In this document: positions 21,991 to 34,800 of the stretch, in pieces
Layout: each line of letters starts with the position of its first letter
Numbering within the stretch: position 1 is the stretch's first letter
Origin: Phoronis australis
Taxonomy: Eukaryota; Phoronida; Phoronidae
Length of the DNA: 49,254 nucleotides
Reading direction: 5' to 3'
Assembly (NCBI GenBank): GCA_002633005.1
Contig: NMRA01000865.1
Location: 16,749 to 66,002, forward strand
The notes under the pieces: model-generated
Seen by the model: the letters and a program-made list of their open reading frames with translations, nothing else
What the model was told of the DNA's origin: nothing
The model's database searches: none
Position numbers and translations under genes: made by a program

Positions 21991-23078
21991 CTAAGTCCGC
22001 CACTGCTTTCATCTGCATCAACAATTTGTTTACTCCTGGGTTACACGCCACATGGAACAATTGCTGGGTGAGTCTTAGTTTAGAACCCCTTGTTCCCCTT
22101 GGTTTCGTCTAAAAGTAAATGTTTGTATTTCAAAACCCTGGTAGGGTGTACATATACTTACCCCCCGGATTAATCTGTTCGTTTAAGCTCGCCTCACAAT
22201 AATAACAGTGAACGTGTTTCCTGAAATGAAAATAAATTCATGTGTGAAAATATTTGTGATTAAAATAGGGCTTGATGTACATGTACTCGCTCATTTTAAT
22301 TTAATGGTAATGCTATGATATTGTTTAGTTTGGAAACGAAAGTAACAGTAATGATTCAAAATGTGATTAATTCATTGCACCACACTTATTTTGTAACCCT
22401 TTTCACGTTTTATAAGTAAAAAGTTCATAAATGTTCGGCATACCACGATGCGTTCTCGTTCGCATTAACAACACAAAAAATTGCGTTCTCGATCGCATCT
22501 TTCAACAGAAAAGTGTCGAAAAATCAGAGATCCTGACAAAACTACGAAAAACAAACGTTGTGTTATATTTTCACAAGTCACGTCTTCATAACTTCATGGT
22601 CAATTTATTGATTTAGTGCCAAAAATAACCGCAATTTGCCAAAATGACATACGAATCACTTTTGACTCAAGCGCTGCCTCGTTCAACGTAACTTATCTCC
22701 TATAATTGGAACAGACACCAGCCCAAACCTCTACCTGCCCTTCCTCAATGTGTTACGCCTTGAACTCATGTCTCTGTTTTCACATTGGAAGTAAAAACAA
22801 CGTAAATTCATCAAATTTACTCACCTTGCCTGGTTTCGCTTCTCGCAACAGGTTTCGTTCTCGATCGCTTTCCGGTCGTTCTCGATCGCGGGTTGGCCGG
22901 GGTGATAATATGTCTAGTGTGGATGCCTTCAATCCCAAATACCTCTTGCAGCTGAGCGAGAAAATAATTCTACAAAGAACCCGTTAACTCTGCATTAGTA
23001 GCGGCTGAGCCAGATCCCAATGCAGTACATAGCAAGTGGGCGGATGCATCCTTCTGCTGCATCTGCGGCAGACTGTCA
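21991..23078. other. Spacer between the two duplication copies
   Basis: It opens with CTAAGTCCGCCACTG, a common repeat end. There is no supported gene. The last part (about 22911-23035) is shared with 47815-47957 beyond the end of copy 2. Confidence 0.4.
22911..23035 (+). repeat. Shared fragment, first copy (partner at 47815-47957)
   Basis: Both copies contain TCTAGTGTGGATGCCTTCAA and continue to CCAGATCCCA.TGCAGTACAT. In both the plus frame reads SSVDAFNPK, then LL, then LS.KIIL before diverging to a stop. The partners bracket the second duplication copy. I do not recognise a protein family. Confidence 0.5.
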
Positions 23079-23704
23079 CAAGGTGAGGATCAAGTTGTAA
23101 AGAAATATTGTGCATAATATTTGATTATTAGTTTTGTTGCTGAAACTGTTTAATTTCAGTATCAGTTTTAGGTCAGTAGAGTCCCTCCGTGGTTGCTTTC
23201 AAATTCATATCAGGAATTCTGATACACGAGTCCTGTGAGTTTACCAAATTACAAAACAATATTTTAACTGTTGTTTTGTTTGTTTTAAAAATGTTTCTGT
23301 TCCCAAAATTTAGCAAAAGTGTGATGCCTTTAAAAAGTTAGAAATACCTGTCCATTATGACATAAATATGCTGGCTGCAATAAACTTCATTTGACAACTT
23401 TGAGTACCATGTTTTTAGTGAATGTTTTATTGTTGCATTGTATGCTTGAATTTCATTAAGAAGTTGTTTTTAATGTCCATTATTTTGTGAAAAGGTACAG
23501 ACTTTAGGTGCATCCATCAGCAATCAGGGTTAACACAAGTTTTGATCATCAAGTTTTGATTATTCTACCAGTTAATTTAACAACTTAAGAGGGAATCTAT
23601 ATTTTGTTTTTTTGTCCTATTTTGCTATTTTTCATTTTTTTATTTGGAAAAATGTAATACTGGCTTTACATTATCCAATCATATTTCCGAAATAAACATT
23701 GTAG

Positions 23705-23998
23705 GTCGTTATCAGTTGTGTAACAGGGAAACATTGCACAGATGAGATTCACCAAGGGGAGATAACTCTTGCTCACCTGCAACAAGTGCCAATATTTCCA
23801 GTATTGCTGGAACCAATGTCATGGCCACCCAAGTGTTCCGTGATGAAGATTTACGAGAAACTGCGCTTCCTGGACTTTGCTACGCAACACAGCATTACGC
23901 ATGAAATGTTAGAAAAGTTACTCGCAGGCATAAAAATGCATAGACCAGTGATGCATTCTGTAACACTACATCAGACACTCAGGCGACACCTGTTGTGA
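23705..23998 (+). pseudogene. Orphan copy of the TIR last exon, frameshifted end
   Basis: Near-identical to exon 7316-7555, with the acceptor AG retained at 23703-23704 and the Glu of GEITLA kept. A one-base loss in the A run after GGCATA shifts the frame, so the normal stop is missed and the frame runs 18 codons further. No exon 4 or 5 counterpart and no promoter lies upstream within the copy, so it cannot make a TIR alone. Confidence 0.75.
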
Positions 23999-24499
23999 GA
24001 AATTTCGGTTGTGGAACAGAAACTGTGAATTTTCTCCCATAATTCAACATTTCAGCCTTGTGGTTCAGTCACTTCAGTGGCGGCCATTTTGCTAGTCTAC
24101 TTTTAGATTTCAAACTTACTTTTGGAAACACTCACGATTATTTTGCATGGTCTCACTCTATGGAATTTTGCCCTTGTGTAGAGGCTGATGTTGTTGTTAG
24201 AAATATCTGTCCATTATGACATAAATATGCTGGCCGCAATAAACTTCATTTGACAACTTTGAGTACCATGTTTTTAGTGAATGTTTTTGTTGTTGCATTG
24301 TATGCTTGAAGGTACAGACAATCGGAGGGAACACCAGTTTTGTTTTTCAAGTTTTGATTACTCTATCAGTTAAGCGAATTAAGGAATCTATATTATTTTG
24401 TCTTTTGTCTTATTTTGTTAATTTTCAATTATTTTTTATTTAAAAAATGTAATACTGACTTTGCATTTTCCAGTCATGTTTCCAATATAACCATTTTAT

Positions 24500-24739
24500 G
24501 TCGTTATCAGTTGTGTGACTGGGAAACATTGCACAGATGAGATTCACCAAGGGGAGATAACTCTTGCTCACCTGCAACAAGTGCCAATATGTCCAGTATT
24601 GCTGGAACCAATGTCATGGCCACCCAACTTTTCCGTGATGAAGATTTACGAGAAACTGCGCTTCCTGAACTTTGCTACGCAACACAGCATTACGCAGGAA
24701 ATGTTAGAAAAGTTACTCGCAGGCATAAAAAATGCATAG
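24500..24739 (+). pseudogene. Second orphan copy of the TIR last exon, acceptor lost
   Basis: Exactly 240 nt and open to the normal TAG, with a few substitutions (for example PNFSV and LRFLNF). The splice acceptor TTTTAG|GTC has become TTTTATGTC, so the exon cannot be joined at its ancestral boundary. It arose by tandem duplication of 23337-24194. Confidence 0.75.
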
Positions 24740-24984
24740 ACCAGAGATGCATTCTGTAACACTGACACGCAGACACACCTGTGATGAGAAATTTTGGTTA
24801 TGGAACAGAAACTGTGAACTTTTTCCTATAATTCAACACTCCAGCCCTGTGATTCAATCACTTCAGTGGCCGCCATTTTGCTAGTCTACTTTTAGATTTC
24901 AAACTTACTTTTGGAAACACTCGCGATTATTTTGCATGGTCTCACTCTATGGAATTTTGCCCTTGTGTAGAGGCTGATGTTGTA

Positions 24985-27900
24985 AAAATTATGAATAGGC
25001 TCAGAATGTGTGACATCACCTCAATGGAAGGTCCCGTCATCTTGGTTTTCATTGTTGTCATCAGTTTTATTAATATACTCTCAAATGCTAAGTTGAAAAA
25101 GTTTATTTTTTTTAATTCTGTCAGTAAAATCAAATTTTGGTTATGTAAATGAATAGGTAAAACCATTTTGTTTATCATCCTTAAACTATATTATGATAAT
25201 TAGGAAAATGACATCAGTAATCACTAACTATGTGTCTGCTGTAGCTGCATTCCGTGAGCAAGTTTCTTGCAACAAAATTGTATTCGTACAAGAGCAGACA
25301 GGACTATTTGAGTGAAAAGCGAGTAAGTGCAGAGGACAAGCAAAATGGCCACTAATGAAGTGATTGATCAGCGAGGCTGAGAACTAGCATTATTAGACAA
25401 TATTCATTGTTTTTGTTCCATTAGCGAGAATCGGCACAAGTGACTCGCGAGTCTCTTACATCTTCGAACATATCCCAAAGGTTGTGGCAGACTAATTTTG
25501 AAGGCATGTGAGTCTCCTCTTTATACTGGTTGAGGTAGAACATGCTTTTGATTGGACCTGGAGCATTTTAGACAAGTTATATGAAGTTGCTTCCCACATT
25601 TTATTTGGAATGTTGGTCCATAAAGGTTCAGTGTACACTTGGCGTTGCTTTGCCAGTGCATCATGTTTCGTTAATGCTTTACAGCCAAGTGACCTAATTA
25701 TCGGACGTTTTGGAACATTTTGCATTATATTTAATTGAAAATACTACGGATTGTTGTACATTCTTTGCTGAAATAAAGACTTAGCTTCACAGAATTGTTC
25801 TGTTCCTATATCTTGTCACTGAAAGCCACATTTATGTTCCAACTGATCTTTAAAAAACACAACTAGCAAACCTTCGGAGAACCTAAATATCGGACACCAT
25901 GTTTCCCCATACGCCACACCGCGGAAAACTGACTAACCACGTAATGGCCGCGGGCACCTTGTAGCCAAATTTCAGCTGTAGTGTTTTGACATATATGCTG
26001 CTAGAACACAGGCCCATTCGCAACAAAATTATCCAGAAAATGAAATCTGATGAGGGCGCCAAGTCGTTTTGATGAATTAGTGCAGACGACTAAAGCACGT
26101 GCAAACTCAGTGCAGTTTTTAATATCTCTTTGGCTTCTTGATATGACACCCGCACGTGCGCGGTCGGGGTTTGACTTGAGTTTAAAAACAAATGAAAAAA
26201 TGGAACAATGACATATTGTCAGTTCAATGAGATGGTTTCATTGTGGAAAAACATTTTATTTTCAACTTTTATAACCGATTTATGCGATCGTACATTTTAG
26301 GCCCACTTGGGGGTCTAGATTGCACCCTCTCTCGGTGAAATCAAAACGAGGCAACGCTGTAAAAAACGAGACGGTGCCGGATATTGAATGCATTACAACG
26401 AAACAAAAATTGTTGTCACTTAATTCTCAGATTATGCTTCAAGTAAGATTTTATGAAATGTCCGATATTTAGGTTCCGTCCGATAATTAGGTACACTATG
26501 TGTAGATTTAATCTGATTATAACCGCATTAATGTGTTCTACATTTTGTTGTACCCTTAAATCATCAACGATAATAACAGGGATTTTTTGTACTGTTTTTA
26601 ATAACATTTATAGAGATGTAATTTTTGTATTTTAATAACACTTATGGAGATTTATTTCATTACATATTGCCAATTATTGCCGTGGTTGGCCAGAGAGTTG
26701 CTGGAATCAATGCCAGTGTCTATACTATTTAACTTGTGGGATTCAGCTCAGCTGTGGAGTGTGCAGCTGCTACTTCAGAGTTAGTGGGTTCAATTCCTCA
26801 CCACTTCTAATTACTGTAAAATTGAAGTTTCTCACCAAGAACGTGCCTTTACGTGGTCAGTCATTTGGCACTGAAAGACATACTCATACTTGAAGACACT
26901 GCCGCATGCACACTATGGCTGTGTAAAGGAATTGGGACCCATGTTAACAGAGTTGTAGCTAAGACCTTGGAGTGTTTCATGAAAGTAACTTAAGACTCGA
27001 GACTAAAATTTGGACTTAATACTCCCTTTTCATAATTGCTGACTTCTTGTTTTAGTATTCACTTTATCCTACATGTAGCTCTATAATCACACTTACCAAC
27101 CATTTTCATAAACCTGTTCCAATGAAGTGAGTGACAGTGAAAATCAAAGATAGACTTGTCTGATTATCAATTATTAAAGGGACGATAGTCTATCAGTGCG
27201 GTCTTTCAGGTTGGAACCCTTGGTCACTTAGAAGGCACACGCTCTATTGCTCAACTTCATTGTTTGCTGAAAAGGATCGCAATTGTTGCGAATGTTACAA
27301 TCCGGCTTTTGCTAGAGTATCGTTGTCATTTTGTCCTTTTTGGGCATTGCATATATATATGCATTTATATATATTCTGATTGTACTATTTCTTACCATTT
27401 TTAATGTTCTTTGGCTTTTATTTAAATTTGCACTTTGAAAATTTATCAGGGTAGTTTTTCTGTTAAGCATTACGCTATTTATTAATGCACGATGTTTCTA
27501 CGCATTATGTTATACAAAAACAATTAATATGCACGATTGTAATTCATACAGTACATGCTTCCATATTTTGTAAATTTTACTCTTTTTTGAGGTTGAGATT
27601 CCATTTTGGATGGCCTTCAAGAGCTTGTGTTTAATTTGTCTTGTCAGTGATGTTTAAATGGCATTTCCTTAGGTATGTCAGTGTAATTTTCTGTATGCTT
27701 ACCATAAGTTTTCCAATTGTAATAAAATTTTGCAAATTTTTATTGGTTTCTTTAATTCATATAATTATGTTGACCCCACGTATTATTCAAACATGTTTGG
27801 AAACCTTGAGCTGTGAGCCATGATCTTGAGCCATGTTTGAAAAACCCGGGTTTAGTCTGTTTTACACAAACACAAATCATTTAAATAGTGCTGCGTTGTG

Positions 27901-29000
27901 CTAGGCCTACTTATTTTGTATATTTTTTCTGTATGTCTGTGATAGTGACATGCTCAGCAGGTGAAGTATTGTTTAACTTTACAATAGTTGTTTCTCTGAT
28001 TTTATTTAGCAGGACATCAAAGACAATGGCCGAACAAATACACAACAAACTGGACATTCTGCAAACAGTTACAGTACATCATATAAAGAGACTCCTCTGA
28101 CCACATTCGTGATTGTTTTCAACCCAATTTCAAATTTAAGCAAGTCAAAACTTGGAACCACGAGGTTTTCAGTTTACAAAAAAATTATGGGAAACAAGCA
28201 TTCTCAGACTGGTTACAATACGTTGTTAATACAATCAGTTTTTGTTTTTGAGACTATACTGAACACAATCGGCTTTCACATAATTCCGAGCTGAAGCAGT
28301 GCTTAAAGCAGTATTTGGTTAAACCTTTTCAGGGCTTTTGTAAAATGTATGACTTTTGCTGACTTCAGTTTCGTACAAAACAATTTAATCCTTGAATTTT
28401 GGGCATATTCTATTTAGGAAAGTTGGTAACAGAAAACATGCTTTTCATGTTTGTGCAGATTTACCTTATAAACGTGGGATAGAAATGGCGGGTAGTTTTA
28501 TTGATAGTGATTAATATGCATGTAATGATCTCGCTTTAACAACATCTGCACGGAGATATCTATTTTTTGTATTTTCAAACCTACCAACAAATTAAAGAAC
28601 AACATAAAGCATAATGTGCGAAGGTGCTAGGACAAGTATACAGTAGTTTTTAAAATACAGAGGACAACGTCAAAATTTGACAGTTTCGGTGCACCAGACA
28701 TCTACTACATATTCATTTCTTTTTCACAAGAACACATTTCAATTGCAGCTAAATCTTAACAACAACTCAACAGGTGTTGCTCCATGCACACTGCCAAAAT
28801 TGCAAAAACCTGACAGCGTAAGTCCGTTCACAAACAGTTGGTGACTAGAAGCAATGTCACATCCAATTCCGACTAAACTGCAATAATAATTCTGGCAAGA
28901 ACTTCATCCAAGTTTGACGGAGTCTGGGAGAGTTCTTCCAAAGTCTGTCTAGGTTTGTTTTGTTGAAAACTTTGGAACATGTACCTTTAACATGCAACAG
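24985..29000. other. Noncoding block A of duplication copy 2
   Basis: Homologous to about 7840-11930. It carries the SINE-like segment at about 26735-26945. Open frames here (for example 25508-25738 and 26416-26607) are broken in copy 1. A 23-codon segment starting MAEQIHNKLDIL at 28026 also occurs at 11151 but ends differently and has no family I recognise. Confidence 0.45.
26735..26945 (+). mobile_element. SINE-like element, homologue of 9280-9480
   Basis: The tRNA-like head has CAGCTCAGCTGTGGAG and the B box GGTTCAATTCC. The body ends GTAAAGGAATTGGGACC. The element was present before the duplication, since it occupies the same site in both copies. Confidence 0.45.
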
Positions 29001-29748
29001 GTATTTTCTTGTATTAACCCGTTAACTGTTAATATAATTTTTCAATGAAAGCACTGGGCGAGCTCAATGCTACACGTGTTGTGTAATGTATGGTTCTCAT
29101 TTGAAGAACGGATTATCCCGTGAATACTAACTGCTAACCTTGGACAAATGCAGTATTGCAACATATGTTCAAATACTATATGCTGTAAAATTTCTCAATG
29201 CTTGATTTCTGTAAATTATTTAGCAAAAGTTGCTTGAGTCACAGTAACAAGTTGAGATTTTGACACAAGTTTTGCTAAAGTTTAATTCACAAGGAAAACT
29301 TTAAAAATAACGTTTAAGCAATAAATGCGATATCCCAGACAAATGTCCAAATTAGAATATTCTCGGAGACATCATGTCTCGGAAATTACTGATCAGATTG
29401 AAATAAAACTTTCAGATAACATACTTTATACAGTGTTCCCAACCCGCTTTTAGGTATTGTTTTTGAAGTGTTTTCCATTGGAATAAGGGCTTAGCCAAAA
29501 TTGGGACCTTCACCGATTTCACGAAAAACTCAAACTTTGCACAAAATAAGAAAGGTAACTTAGAAACAAGTATCAACGTTTATGAGATTTCCAATTAAGC
29601 ATTTGTATCACAGGAAAAAACGAGACTAACACCGTTTGCAATGAACGTATCTTTTGTATGGAATTTTATCAAAAATATGGTCACGTGACCCGATTAATGT
29701 CATATTGATATACGAAGTCAAAATATACATACTTTCTACATTGAATCC

Positions 29749-29751
<3 letters not shown>

Positions 29752-29805
<54 letters not shown>
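29752..29805. repeat. (AT)n microsatellite
   Basis: About 27 uninterrupted AT dinucleotides. The open frame across it is an artefact of the repeat. Confidence 0.95.
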
Positions 29806-29811
<6 letters not shown>

Positions 29812-30545
29812 TCAGAAAGTTGAAATCTATAGATTTGTGCATATTTGGCTAAATGCAAACGGATGTGTCAGTCAGGTCCCACATAATCTCATGTCCTGAC
29901 AATGATAAATTTTGGGTCACTCATGTTGTTTTGTTACATGGCTAGTGGAGCACAGCTAGAGGACTTTTGATAATCTGAAATAGAGGCCCACCACTCTGTG
30001 AAATAAGACTTTTCATTTGTCCAGATATCAGATGTTGCTTTTGGCAGTGTGCCGAAACAGACACTGAAGAAACCACAAACCCTGCACAATGGGCGTAAAC
30101 AATGTCAGTACACCAGAGCATGGAAAAAGCCTCAGTGGTGGTTTAGTAACAGAAATATACACTGATCTATTAGGCATATCAGGTCATATGGACTCGAGAG
30201 TAAAGTATACTGCATTTTTTACCTCAGATGACATTGCTCTTCCTAAGTCTACATGACCTGATATTACCCTCAAGATCGAGGTGTTTGAGGCACTTCTTAC
30301 ATCATTCACCCTGATTTAAGACAAATGTGTAGATTTCATTCAACAGTAGTGTGCAAGGTGATCCATTGACAAGCAGTCCGAGGCTCAGTTACATGCAGCA
30401 ACAAGACACGGTCCTCTGAACTTTGGTAATCCGCCGCTGTTGGCTTACACATGGGCAGTAGCAACAGAATGTTATCACAGATTCTGTGTAAGTGATCATC
30501 TGCCGTCAATGAGACTAGAAGTGTGCCCTTATGAAAAAAACTTAA
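29806..30545. other. Unassigned DNA within a copy-2 insertion
   Basis: No homologue exists in copy 1. A minus-strand frame of 81 codons (30336-30581) has no family I recognise and runs into the adjacent fold-back element. Confidence 0.3.
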
Positions 30546-31585
30546 GGAAATTCTCATTCCGAAAGCTATTGAGAATCTCACTGGATTCCAGTTAGATTCC
30601 AGTGAGAATCTAACTAATTAAAATGCCATTGAAATTGGTGAGAAAAAATCTCACTTTAGTGAGAATACAGTGATATTCCAGTCAGAATTCAGTGAGAATC
30701 TAACTAATTTGCATAGCATTCCCACTCAGTGAGAATTTGTCTAACTGAAATTCTCACTGAGTAGGAATGCTATGCAAATTAGTGAAATTCTCACTGAGTG
30801 AAAATCTCACTGAGTTAGAATTTTGAACTTAGAAAATTTTGTGTGTGCATTTATAGCCACTGACTGAGTAGATGAGAGTTCAAAGCTTTGTTGGTAACCA
30901 ATTTGGGAGTTTATCTTGAAGTTTGACTAAAAGAACAATTAAATTGCAAATTGTGAAATATAGCAGACTTAATCTAACAATTTTAATGCCTTTGGTGAAT
31001 CAGCAAAATACTGAAAACTCAGCTATCAACACAGAATGAAGACACCAATCAAATTCTGGTGCTTCATACACTCTACTAGATGTATGAAATGTACTAAGTT
31101 TAAGGTTATTAACACACAAATTCAGTCCAGGATCTCCTGTGATTGACATGCAGACAAACTGTTCAATAATTTCACAATATTTGTGAGAAACACGTCAACA
31201 ATCTTCAGGCTATTTCTGTAACTGCTCAGCGCCATTTTTTGAATTCAGAAATCTTGTTTGACAGAAATTTCCACGGGAACAGCCAATCAGGGTGTTTGTT
31301 TATCTCAAATTCTCACTAAATTCTCATTTTAATTTTGTAAAGTCCAAATTCTCACTCAATTCTCACTCAGAAAATTTCTTAGTCTGAAATTCTCAATGAA
31401 TTCTCACTCAGAATATTCCCAAGACCAAAATTCTCACTGGATTCACATAACATTTTCTCAGGCTATTTTCTCATTGACTGCCTCAGCGGTTCAATTCCCA
31501 CTGGGTTCTCACTGGCATTTCTAACTGCAATGAGTGATTTAGTGAGAATCTAATTGGAATCTCACTGGAATCTAGTGAGCCTCTC
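30545..31585. mobile_element. Fold-back element dense in GTGAGAA/TTCTCAC
   Basis: About 1 kb in which the heptamer TTCTCAC and its complement occur some twenty times, clustered in the outer thirds (30545-30810 and 31300-31585) around a middle that lacks them. The two ends are imperfect inverted repeats (CTCACTGGATTCCAGTTAGA against TCTAATTGGAATCTCACTGG). There is no coding capacity. It is absent from duplication copy 1. It resembles fold-back or long-inverted-repeat MITEs, with the superfamily unknown. Confidence 0.6.
30704..30782. repeat. Near-perfect hairpin, 35-bp arms and 9-nt loop
   Basis: The left arm 30704-30738 and right arm 30748-30782 are complementary except at one position. The loop is GTCTAACTG. 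Weaker pairing continues outward. It lies in the left part of the fold-back element. Confidence 0.85.
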
Positions 31586-32280
31586 GTTCTTTTTAGTAGC
31601 TTGAACATACTCTGCCAGTGAAGGGTGAATCTCTCTCTCATCATTTTACATTTTGGAACACTGGAAGTTGCTTAGAACCAGTTCAAAATAACTAGAATAT
31701 TTTAAATTCCTTTTATGCAAACATGACAATACTACATCCAAACACTTTTCAGTTATAGATTATTCGTCGACAAACTCGACAATAGTGTTAATATCGCACG
31801 CTGCGTCCTCGTGGTGGCGTGCATATACGGTGTGGTGCATGTTCAACGAACTTTGAAAAGTGAACAAGGGTCGAGGTTTGTTGTCAGTTGATGAAAGTTG
31901 GATCTATTAGATAGTTAAATAAATGAATTTTGTACGTTAACAATTCTCCAGTCAGAGACAAATTTAGTTTGTTCTGCTTCCACATTGTGAAATTGAAGTC
32001 ATTGCCAGCGCTATGCCCCTCACTCACTGAAATTTGCATCAAAAATTACATGCCATCTAGTTTCACTTCCAGTTGGTGGTTGCTTCAAACTGTTGTGGAC
32101 AACCTGAAAATGAGATGCATATTCATATCTTACTAATCTTTAATTTTTAAGGAAAGAGCAAAAATGATTTTTGTCATGTCCCTACAGATGGCTCTCATAT
32201 TTCTGACAATGCCATGACAAAAAACGATGTTTAACAAGTTGTTATTTACACGGGTAGGCCAACATGACGTAAGTAACACG
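31586..32280. other. Rest of the copy-2 insertion
   Basis: About 31920-32140 resembles part of the locus repeat at 21340-21540 and 44570-44770 (for example ATGCCATCTAGTTTCACTTC against ATGCCATCAAGTTTCAGTTC). No gene is supported. Confidence 0.35.
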
Positions 32281-32480
32281 TAGCAAAAGAGGGGCGCCGG
32301 AGGGGCCAGGAAAGATAGTGGGGGCCTTGGGGGCACGGCAGAGTAGGCTATTAGCAAGAATTTTTGCCGTCAGACATTTGCACCCCCGAACTGCCAAATG
32401 GAACCTGGGAGGGTTTTTTTGGGGGGGGGGGGAGGCATGGCCTCCTTCGCTCCTTCGCTCTCCTCTAAATCCGCCACTGG
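32280..32480. repeat. G-rich repeat ending in AAATCCGCCACTG
   Basis: A purine- and G-rich element ends CTCTAAATCCGCCACTG, the complement of the CAGTGGCGGAT terminus seen at about 49121. It shares CCGAACTGCCAAATGGAA with the repeat at 35041-35165. The terminus is hAT-like by its CAGTGGCGG start. It is non-autonomous. Confidence 0.45.
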
Positions 32481-33289
32481 GTAAGATACCCCCTCAGCGC
32501 CACTGCACAGTTTTACTAACTCTAGAGACTACCTTCTTTAAGCACCATGCCACTGCGGCGCGTTGGAGGCACTGAGAATGAGAATTTGAGTGACAATCAG
32601 AGAGACACTGGGTCAGAACATAAATATATATCGCACTTGTTTACTGGGAAGCTAAGAATAAAAATGATCACGTCAGAAACAATTAGTCAAACGCTATACC
32701 GTTCGCGTTGGCTCGTGGCGATCATTACTTAATTTACACACTAGATGTCGCGAATGTTTGCTATCTCAAGATCACGTGTGGGAACTCGTGATAGCAAGTT
32801 TAACGTCACACAAGATTCCAAGTTCACGCAGGATTTCAAGTTCTCATACGACATTGCTACTTTTACTACAGGTTTGTTAATGGGTTTTTGACCGTTTATG
32901 ATATTGTGAGTGCGTGCAATGAAACATTTGTTGCACATTGCTGTTATGAAGACTTAACTAAAATAATGGTTGTCATTTATATAGTCTGGTAAAGGATAAC
33001 ACATAACCAGCCGTGATCCAGAATCGCTGGGAAATTGGCTGGTAAAATTTAGCTGCGCAATATTTTCGCTAAACCGCTCAAAAATCAATCTGTTGGGGAA
33101 ACCTATCGTCCTAAAGAAGCACCTGGTAGCGTTGCCGGAACCGCAGAGGGCGTATCGAAGTTTACTGTTGTTGCCAAAGCCCCGCTTTGAGTTATGCGAC
33201 ATCTGTCTGGATTGTGGTGTTGTGCGTCGTTCAATTCAGCCAGACCAACAGGGAGTTATCGAATGACGTCACAATTAGGTCATATGCCA

Positions 33290-33600
33290 TGTTGGCGGAG
33301 GACAAACATTTCACGATCGTGGTATAGTGAAGCAAAGACACATTGCACACCTGAATTCTCGGCAGAATTTACTCAGTATATTAGTGGATTTTGTGCAGTA
33401 GTAAACTGCTCGAGCTTGGGGATAGAGATGCCATTGCGTTCTATTGTCTTCCAAAAATTATCTCAAAGAATTGTCTCGGGAAGTCGGTAGGAATCATTTT
33501 TTGTTTTGAGGAATATTTTCATATCGGAAAGATAAAGCATTCCACAAAACAAAAACTTGTCAAAATCGGGTTTAGTTGTACACATTTGTAGCAACTTCTG
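33290..33600 (+). pseudogene. THAP zinc-finger remnant, plus-strand arm
   Basis: One frame gives GFCAVVNCS. After a frameshift the next frame gives GDRDAIAFYCLPKIISKN. This fits the THAP order of Cys-x3-Cys followed by the GDRD...FYRLP block. It is broken by the frameshift and has no downstream C-x2-H or DNA-binding core that I can confirm. It is homologous to the copy-1 remnant at about 13010, so it predates the segmental duplication. Confidence 0.5.
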
Positions 33601-34489
33601 TGGCGAACTGAATTTGGAGGGATCGGATCAACCATCTCAGACGACAGCGCCAAAAGTTACCTGTTGAATTTTTTATATTTACCGATATTTTAAAGTGAAA
33701 TTTAGTGAGACATTTTTGCCTATTTCCGGCGATTCAAAGGTTTTCACCAGTATTTAGTCACGCAGATATTTCTTATTGACAATTCCTGCTGGTCTCATTT
33801 TCGGCGGCACCAGCCGTCAACATGGCGACTTTTGCTGAACTAGACATGTTCAACCAGCTACTTTGTAATCAGTGAACCTTTACCTATGACACATTTTGAT
33901 AAAAGCTTCGTAAGAAGCAACGTCGCATAATTTTCAGGTTTTTGTACGAAAAATATAGAGAATATTCTTACTATTTCTCTGTGGATTGTCCATTCAGTTG
34001 AAAATTCACAGATTTCAGAAGCCTCAATTTTTTATCTTTTGCGACTTTTGCGCTCACAAGTCTTTGGTTACGTTTGTATAACTATTGTTGAATTCTTTAA
34101 AGGTGGATTGGGGTCCCTCAGAATAGGACGAAGAATTTCTATTTTTATATTGTGGTTATAATTTTTTGATTTAAGTAAAAATTTTACAAAAATAGTACTT
34201 TTGGCGAAAAGTTTTTTTCGTCTGGATTGCAGAAATTCAAACTTATTCTCATATGAAAATCTTCACAAGACGGCAAAATTTGTCGCTTGTCATTTTGCGT
34301 GGCGTAAATTCTTAACTCAAGGTGGGAAGCAAACGTCCACGCTGTGGAGTATGAAAATGCAATTGAAGTCGGTGCAATTTCGAATTAGCTACTGGGCGTT
34401 TCTGGATATATTAACGCGAATTTATTTCACAAAATTAACTTTTCACGCTCGTTAAAGTTTTAAACTTGGAGGCTCAGCACGGCAAATTC

Positions 34490-34800
34490 ACTAATCCAAA
34501 TACATTATGTTCCCCACTGAATATAATTTAAGCCAACTTTGATATTTTTTTGTTCTGTGTGATGTAATATCTTTCCGATGATATTGAAATTTTTCTTCAA
34601 AACTAAAATAAAATTGAGTTGACCGCCTTACTCCGAGACAACTCTTGGGATGTCCAATAATATTTGAAAGACGATAGAACGACGTAGGATCTATATCAGC
34701 CCTGCTCAAGAAGTCAAATACTTCACAAAACTTCACCATTACGCTGAGTAAATTCTGCCGAGAATGTGTCTGCGTTCACGATACCATGAAATGTTTGTCG
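34490..34800 (-). pseudogene. THAP zinc-finger remnant, inverted arm
   Basis: The minus-strand frame starts MVKFCEVFDF and continues RADIDPTSFYRLSNIIG, a recognisable THAP N-terminus with the second Cys replaced. Its DNA is an inverted homologue of 33290-33600, including the leader (TTCTCGGCAGAATTTACTCA). There is no counterpart in copy 1 beyond about 14050. It remains open for 82 codons, the better-preserved arm. Confidence 0.5.
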
